The notes beneath the pieces are model-generated. The model saw only the letters and a list, made by a program, of their open reading frames with translations, searched no databases and was not told where the DNA came from. A program made the position numbers and the translations under genes. A DNA stretch of 64,000 nucleotides. Source: Larimichthys crocea. Taxonomy: Eukaryota; Chordata; Actinopteri; Sciaenidae. Shown here piece after piece: positions 57,776-64,000 of this stretch. The DNA is taken from NCBI RefSeq assembly GCF_000972845.2, contig NC_040022.1:1585511-1649510 (forward strand), read 5' to 3'. Position 1 is the first letter of the stretch. Each line of letters starts with the position of its first letter.

Positions 57776-58809
57776 TGTCGCTTAATTACAGATTAAATAA
57801 TTAACTGTGTCACCGCTACAATACCGTCTTCCACTTCATTCAATAACGTTACGTGCACAGAGCTAACGCTGCTAACGGCTGTAGTGTTTACTTCCGCTGG
57901 ATGTCACACTGTTAAGTTCCGACGGTGGATGTGCAGAAGCTTTTCTTTCCGCTTGTAGGGCATGGTATTTATTGTTTGAATCAATGCATCTATTTCAATC
58001 AGAAGTGAATGGAGTAAAGATGATTGTTTATTATATAACCCACTGACTCAATTTAAATATCATTTTGATTAATTCATCCTTTCTGGACCATCACACTTGA
58101 GAACTTTAGCAAGTGAACATGTAAGTGTTATTTTTAAGTACTGTGTTGATCACAGAGCTGCATATTAGAAGTACTCAAAAAAGTACACAACATTTATACT
58201 TTGTAAATATTTATTTCAGTGTATGTGTACATATATCAAGAAACCTTTCAAAAGTTCTGATAATTCAATTTAGCTTTAAAATAAGGCACAGTGAGGTAGT
58301 ATACAGAATAAAATAGCAAAAAGAAGGTACATTTACATTCAACAGGACTTCTCATGTGGCCATATAAAATAGTGTTGGCATTCACCTCACATGTCTGACT
58401 TGGAAACTTTACATTAGGGTATTTACATTCCAACTTTGTTGATACCATTTTACATTCAGGAACATAGATATAGTTTCTGTACAAACATATTTCTTTCAGT
58501 TTGTGAACATGTCTCTACAGGAGTGTGTATATTGATCCTCAGGTGTTTTTTTAAAGAATGTGATTTGAGTAAAACTTTTCCCAAAACTGCTGTAATTATG
58601 TAGCTCCTCACTTCTGTGAATTCTTCTGTTCCGACCATGAACCACCGGAACTGAACTGTCTCCCACACGTTTTGCAAATACAAAGTGTCTCATCTGCAAC
58701 TTATACTATTTGCCAAATATTTCAATAGTCTCTCACCAGTGTTGGTTCTTCTCATGGACTGTGAAGTCACCATTATGTGTGACAACTCTTGTGTTTTGAA
58801 AGATCACAG

Positions 58810-60333
58810 CTATTGACCTGTATGGATTTTCATGTGTACTTTTAAGTCTTTCCTGTAGCAGTATCTTTTCTCACACATGCTGCAGGCATATGGCTTCTTA
58901 CCTGTGTGAGTTTCTGTATGTGCTTTCAGTTGTGACGGAACAGTAAATCCTTTCCCACAGATCTTGCAAAGGTACGGCTTCTCACCAGTGTGAATCCCTC
59001 TAACGTGGACTTTCAAGGTAGCACTCTGTGCAAACGCTTTTCCACATATTGTGCAAATATGGGGCTTCTCACCGGTGTGTGTTTTTGTATGTGCTTTTAG
59101 TTGTGACAGAACAGTGAATCCTTTCCCACAGATCTTGCAAGGGTACGGCCTCTCACCAGTGTGAATCCCTCTAATGTGTCCTGTCAAGGTAGCACTGTGT
59201 GCAAACGCTTTCCCACATGTTGTGCAGATATGCGGCCTCTCACCTGTGTGTAGTTTTGTGTGATTATGCAATGTTGACTGGAGGTTAAAAGCTTTCCCAC
59301 ATGTTGTACATGTATACGGCTTTTCACCTGTGTGAATTCTTTGATGCCGTCTCAATGTTTGCATCTTACCAAATGTTTTCCCGCAGGTCTTGCAAAGGTA
59401 CGGCCTCTCATCTGTGTGGACTTGTCTACTGTGTACTTTTAGGGCACTACTATCTGTAAAAGCTTTCCCACATGTTGTGCAAATATACGGCTTCTCACCT
59501 GTGTGAATTCTTGCATGTCTCTGAAATACTGACTTGTACCTAAAATTTTTACCACAACTGTCACACTTGAATGCATATTTACCTGTGTGCTTATTACCAC
59601 CAAACTCTGACAAGTTAGGGTTGCAGACGATGTTACTCTGACTTCTGTTTTCATGTTGTTGATCGTTTTGTTCTGTCTCTGCATCTCTAGTAGAGTCTTC
59701 ACGCTTGTATCCTTTCTGATCTTGGCTCTCAGCTGCATAAAAGTTGTTCAACAGCAGCTGGTGGTCACTTTCAGGTTCTGGTTCAACATGGTCCCTTTCC
59801 TCATCAGTAGGAGTCACCACAAAGGTATCAGCCTCCACCTTCATCACAACCTCCTCTCCCTCCTGACTGGTGCAGAGCTCCTCCTGTTCCTCTTTAATCT
59901 GTAGAGGCTCTGGGTCCTCTTGGTCCAGACTGGAGCTCCTCTCCTGGTTACAGAGCTGCTGGTCAGTGAGAACCTCCTCCTCTTCCTCCTCACAGACATG
60001 TTGCTGTTGGAGATCTGGAGGGACAGAGAGCAAAAGGAATATGATACTACTGTGATGGTGAAGAGGAAATGCAGACATGCGACTAAATTAGTAGCAGTAA
60101 CGTTACTGATGTATCTAACAACTGTGATTATAAATGATTAACTAGTAAAAGTTTTACTCACCTATCCTGTGTAACTTTATTTCAGGTTTGCAAACGATAT
60201 CCAGCAGTTTGCGCTGACGATAGATCTCTTCTTCGTACTCGACGATAGTTTTTTGAAAAACTCCAAATATTTCTTCAGCAGCAGCAGTTAGTCGCTCGTT
60301 GACAAACTGTCTCAAACAGTCAACTGAAGACAT
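58810..60333 (-). CDS. C2H2 zinc-finger protein F, 9 fingers, 2 exons
   Basis: Exon 1 is 60162-60333 and exon 2 is 58810-60014: 458 aa. Shared N-terminal domain, acidic linker ([14 protein letters not shown]) and nine fingers. Fingers 5-6 and 7-8 are the same two-finger type that is amplified in gene D (AFAHSATL / [11 protein letters not shown] and AFAQSATL / [11 protein letters not shown]), so F shows the likely pre-expansion state. It ends with the family finger [10 protein letters not shown] and HTGQ. The 3' flank and spacing to gene E match the C-D and F-G intervals exactly. Confidence 0.9.
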
Positions 60334-61367
60334 TGTCGCTTAATTACAGATTAAATAATTAACTGTGTCACCGCTACAATACCGTCTTCCACTTCATTCA
60401 ATAACGTTACGTGCACAGAGCTAACGCTGCTAACGGCTGTAGTGTTTACTTCCGCTGGATGTCACACTGTTAAGTTCCGACGGTGGATGTGCAGAAGCTT
60501 TTCTTTCCGCTTGTAGGGCATGGTATTTATTGTTTGAATCAATGCATCTATTTCAATCAGAAGTGAATGGAGTAAAGATGATTGTTTAGTATATAAGCCA
60601 CTGACTCAATTTAAATATCATTTTGATTAATTCATCCTTTCTGGACCATCACACTTGAGAACTTTAGCAAGTGAACATGTAAGTGTTATTTTTAAGTACT
60701 GTGTTGATCACAGAGCTGCATATTAGAAGTACTCAAAAAAGTACACAACATTTATACTTTGTAAATATTTATTTCAGTGTATGTGTACATATATCAAGAA
60801 ACCTTTCAAAAGTTCTGATAATTCAATTTAGCTTTAAAATAAGGCACAGTGAGGTAGTATACAGAATAAAATAGCAAAAAGAAGGTACATTTACATTCAA
60901 CAGGACTTCTCATGTGGCCATATAAAATAGTGTTGGCATTCACCTCACATGTCTGACTTGGAAACTTTACATTAGGGTATTTACATTCCAACTTTGTTGA
61001 TACCATTTTACATTCAGGAACATAGATATAGTTTCTGTACAAACATATTTCTTTCAGTTTGTGAACATGTCTCTACAGGAGTGTGTATATTGATCCTCAG
61101 GTGTTTTTTTAAAGAATGTGATTTGAGTAAAACTTTTCCCAAAACTGCTGTAATTATGTAGCTCCTCACTTCTGTGAATTCTTCTGTTCCGACCACGAAC
61201 CACCGGAACTGAACTGTCTCCCACACGTTTTGCAAATACAAAGTGTCTCATCTGCAACTTATACTATTTGCCAAATATTTCAATAGTTTCTCACCAGTGT
61301 TGGTTCTTCTCATGGACTGTGAAGTCACCACTATGTGTGACAACTCTTGTGTTTTGCAAGAAAACAG

Positions 61368-63854
61368 CTATTGACCTGTATGGATTTTCATGTGTACTTT
61401 TAAGTCTTGCCTGTAGAAGTATCTTTTCTCACACATGTTGCAGGCATATGGCTTCTTACCTGTGTGAGTTTCTGTATGTGCTTTCAGTAGTGACGGAACA
61501 ATGAATCCTTTTCCACAGATCTTGCAAAGGTACGGCTTCTCACCAGTGTGAATACATCTAATGTGTTCTCTCAAGGTACCACGATGTGCATACGCTTTTC
61601 CACATATTGTGCAAGCATACGGCTTCTCACCGGTGTGTGTTATTGTATGTGCTTTTAGATGTCGCGCAACAGCGAATCTTTTCCCACAGATCTCACAAAG
61701 GTACGGCCTCTCACCAGTGTGAATTTGTCTAATGTGTACTTTCAAGCTAATTCTCTGTGCGAACACTTTCCCACATGTTGTGCAAGTATATGGCTTCTCA
61801 CCTGTGTGAATTCTCTGATGCGATTTCAATGATGACATGTCAGGGAATGTTTTACCACAGATATTGCAAAGGTACGGCTTCTCATCAGTGTGGGCTCGTC
61901 TAATGTGGACTGTCAAGTTACTTTTCTGTGTGAAATTTTTCCCACATGTTGTACAAATATGTGGCTTCTCACCCGTGTGAGTTCTTTGATGTTGTCTTAA
62001 TCCTTCCATGTTACGAAATCTTTTCCCACAGGCGTTGCAAAGGTACGGCTTCTCACCTGTGTGAACTCTCGTATGTTTCTGTAAACCTGACTTGTACTTA
62101 AAATCTTTACCACAAATGTCACATTTCAAAGAGTGTTTGCCTGGGTGAGCATTACTGTCAGCCCCTGACAAGTTAGGGTTGCACACGATGTTACTCTGAC
62201 TTCTGTTTTCATGTGGTTGATCGTTTTGTTCTGTCTCTGCATCTCTAGTAGAGTCTTCATGCTCGTATCCTTTCTGATCTTGGCTCTCAGCTGCATAAAA
62301 GTTGTTCAACAGCAGCTGGTGGTCACTTTCAGGTTCTGGTTCAGCATGGTCCCTTTCCTCATCAGTAGGAGTCACCACAAAGGTATCAGCCTCCACCTTC
62401 ATCACAACCTCCTCTCCCTCCTGACTGGTGCAGAGCTCCTCCTGTTCCTCTTTAATCTGTAGAGGCTCTGGGTCCTCTTGGTCCAGACTGGAGCTCCTCT
62501 CCTGGTTACAGAGCTGCTGGTCAGTGAGAACCTCCTCCTCTTCCTCCTTACAGACATGTTGCTGTTGGAGATCTGGAGGGACAGAGAGCAAAAGGAATAT
62601 GATACTACTGTGATGGTGAAGAGGAAATGCAGACGTGAGTAAATTAGTCAGCAAGGGCTGGCTTAATTCGTGGCAGCGGCAGCTAGTAGTGGCATTTCCG
62701 GTGGCAGCCTGAGCTGATGCCAGTGTCTGTGGCATTGATTAATCTCTCAACTGCTGCCGCTGTGTGTGTCCGTGTGTGTGTGCACCACGGCAGTTGCTGC
62801 TGTTATGGGCATTTGTTTTTATTTTATAAAAGTCATTGTTGTATTACACTCGATGGAAGTAACATTTCTTTTACGTGAGTTCCGCATTCATTTGCAGGGT
62901 TTTCTTAAATAATCTCTTAACCACTGCCACTGTGTGGCGTGGCTGTCGGTATCTGAGGCTGTTAAATGTCCCAAGGGCTACTCCGACTGACAAGTAGGTG
63001 GACAGTCACCCCCTTTCGGTGTCTGAGTTGATGCCCCAATTGGTTGTCGGGTATGGAAGCTAATTTAAATATCCGATCTGAAAATGAACCTAAAATGTTC
63101 CAGCATAAAAGGTAATGTTATAACATTTAAAGCATTCGGTTCATACCACTTATGTCATGAAGTGTCATATCCTATGATAGGTGTTGTTTCTCAACACTTT
63201 TGATGGTCATTTTTAGTTTTTATAGATGAATTAAGTGGAAACAAATGACCCGGCAAACAACACAAAACATTGCACTTTTGAATGAACTTTTTATTCAGGG
63301 TTAAGCATTTCACTCTCCAAAGTGTCAGCAAAAACACAAATCTAGCAACTAATCAAATATTTATTCTTTAAATTAACAATGTGTATCACACTTTATTTAG
63401 TTGCCTACCTCAAACACACACACACACACGCACACACACACGCAGGTCAGTGGCAGCTGCGCCACACGGTGGCAGTGGTTAAGAGATTATTTAAGAAAGC
63501 CTCCTAAATGAATGCGGAACTCACGTAAAAGAAATGTTACTTCCATCGAGTGTAATACAACAATGACTGTTTTACAAAATAAAAACAAATGCCCATAACA
63601 GCAGCAAATTAGTAGCAGTAACGGTACTGACGTATCTAACAACTGTGATTATAAATGATTAACTAGTAAAAGTTTTACTCACCTATCCTGTGTAACTTTA
63701 TTTCAGGTTTGCAAACGATATCCAGCAGTTTGCGCTGACGATAGATCTCTTCTTCGTACTCGACGATAGTTTTTTGAAAAACTCCAAATATTTCTTCAGC
63801 AGCAGCAGTTAGTCGCTCGTTGACAAACTGTCTCAAACAGTCAACTGAAGACAT
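61368..63854 (-). CDS. C2H2 zinc-finger protein G, 9 fingers, 2 exons, enlarged intron
   Basis: Exon 1 is 63683-63854 and exon 2 is 61368-62572: 458 aa. Both splice sites are intact, but the intron is 1110 bp instead of 147 because of a 957-bp insertion (62649-63605). A long frame starting in the inserted DNA (MPQTLASAQ) is an artefact of read-through. There are nine fingers, alternating in the two-finger pattern (fingers 5-6 and 7-8). The early linker reads HVCKEEEEEVL where the others have HVCEEEEEE. The family end YACNMCEKRYFY and HTGQ is present. Same size as F but different contact residues in most fingers. Confidence 0.9.
62649..63605. mobile_element. Long-inverted-repeat insertion in the intron of gene G
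   Basis: Flanked by AAATTAGT at 62641-62648 and 63606-63613; the uninterrupted site is seen in genes B-F. Inside, about 145-bp arms (62795-62939 and about 63460-63606) are nearly perfect reverse complements, starting TGCTGCTGTTATGGGC. The outermost left 150 bp is extra and has no inverted partner at the right edge. No coding sequence is visible. This is a foldback-like or MULE-like non-autonomous element; the class is uncertain. Confidence 0.8.
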
Positions 63855-64000
63855 TGTCGCTTAATTACAGATTAAATAATTAACTGTGTCACCGCTACAA
63901 TACCGTCTTCCTCTTCATTCAATAACGTTACGTGCACAGAGCTAACGCTGCTAACGGCTGTAGTGTTTACTTCCGCTGGATGTCACACTGTTAAGTTCCG

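Overview
The window is vertebrate nuclear DNA, almost certainly from a teleost and probably a percomorph. It has spliced genes with GT-AG introns, vertebrate-type protein families, fish-type transposons (hAT, Harbinger, BEL/Pao, several LINE clades) and a tandem cluster of C2H2 zinc-finger genes with an N-terminal exon I associate with percomorph fish. There is no prokaryotic or viral organisation. Two runs of N (32629-32638 and 42538-42637) mark assembly gaps.

Region 1 (about 1-26.8 kb, + strand) is ordinary conserved gene space with four housekeeping genes whose exon structures can be read exactly: ypel3 (119 aa, 4 coding exons), the V-ATPase proteolipid gene atp6v0c (154 aa, 3 exons), spsb3 (371 aa, 6 coding exons) and mrps34 (219 aa, 3 coding exons). 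In human the orthologues of all four lie on 16p, with SPSB3 and MRPS34 adjacent, so this is old synteny. A 19-bp minisatellite precedes spsb3. A nested pair of LINE fragments ends next to the mrps34 promoter.

Region 2 (about 26.8-32.7 kb) holds an uninterrupted 669-aa coiled-coil ORF on the - strand, resembling CFAP58 and possibly a retrogene. It is flanked by short direct repeats that copy the mrps34 3' end. Two non-autonomous Harbinger elements with TWA target duplications follow, then an orphan FAM184-like exon cut by a 10-N gap.

Region 3 (about 32.9-42.5 kb) is a decayed or badly sequenced BEL/Pao retrotransposon (gag, zinc knuckles, protease, RT, RNase H, integrase). Its integrase is split by an 836-bp hAT element with perfect 8-bp target duplications. 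Next comes an error-ridden partial copy of mrps34 (intron 1, exon 2, intron 2) that runs into a 100-N gap. About 39-46 kb has the texture of uncorrected long-read sequence.

Region 4 (about 42.6-64 kb, - strand) is a tandem C2H2 zinc-finger cluster: three damaged copies, then six intact two-exon genes with 11, 6, 19, 5 plus one broken, 9 and 9 fingers. All six share an almost identical 57-codon first exon, an N-terminal acidic linker and upstream region; the intron is identical in five, and in the sixth it is enlarged by an insertion. The finger arrays differ. The third intact gene contains about seven tandem copies of a 57-residue two-finger unit. A hAT element carrying its own nested LINE sits 117 bp upstream of that gene's start codon. 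A 957-bp insertion containing a long inverted repeat enlarges the intron of the last gene. This cluster, expanding among transposons, is the most interesting part of the window.
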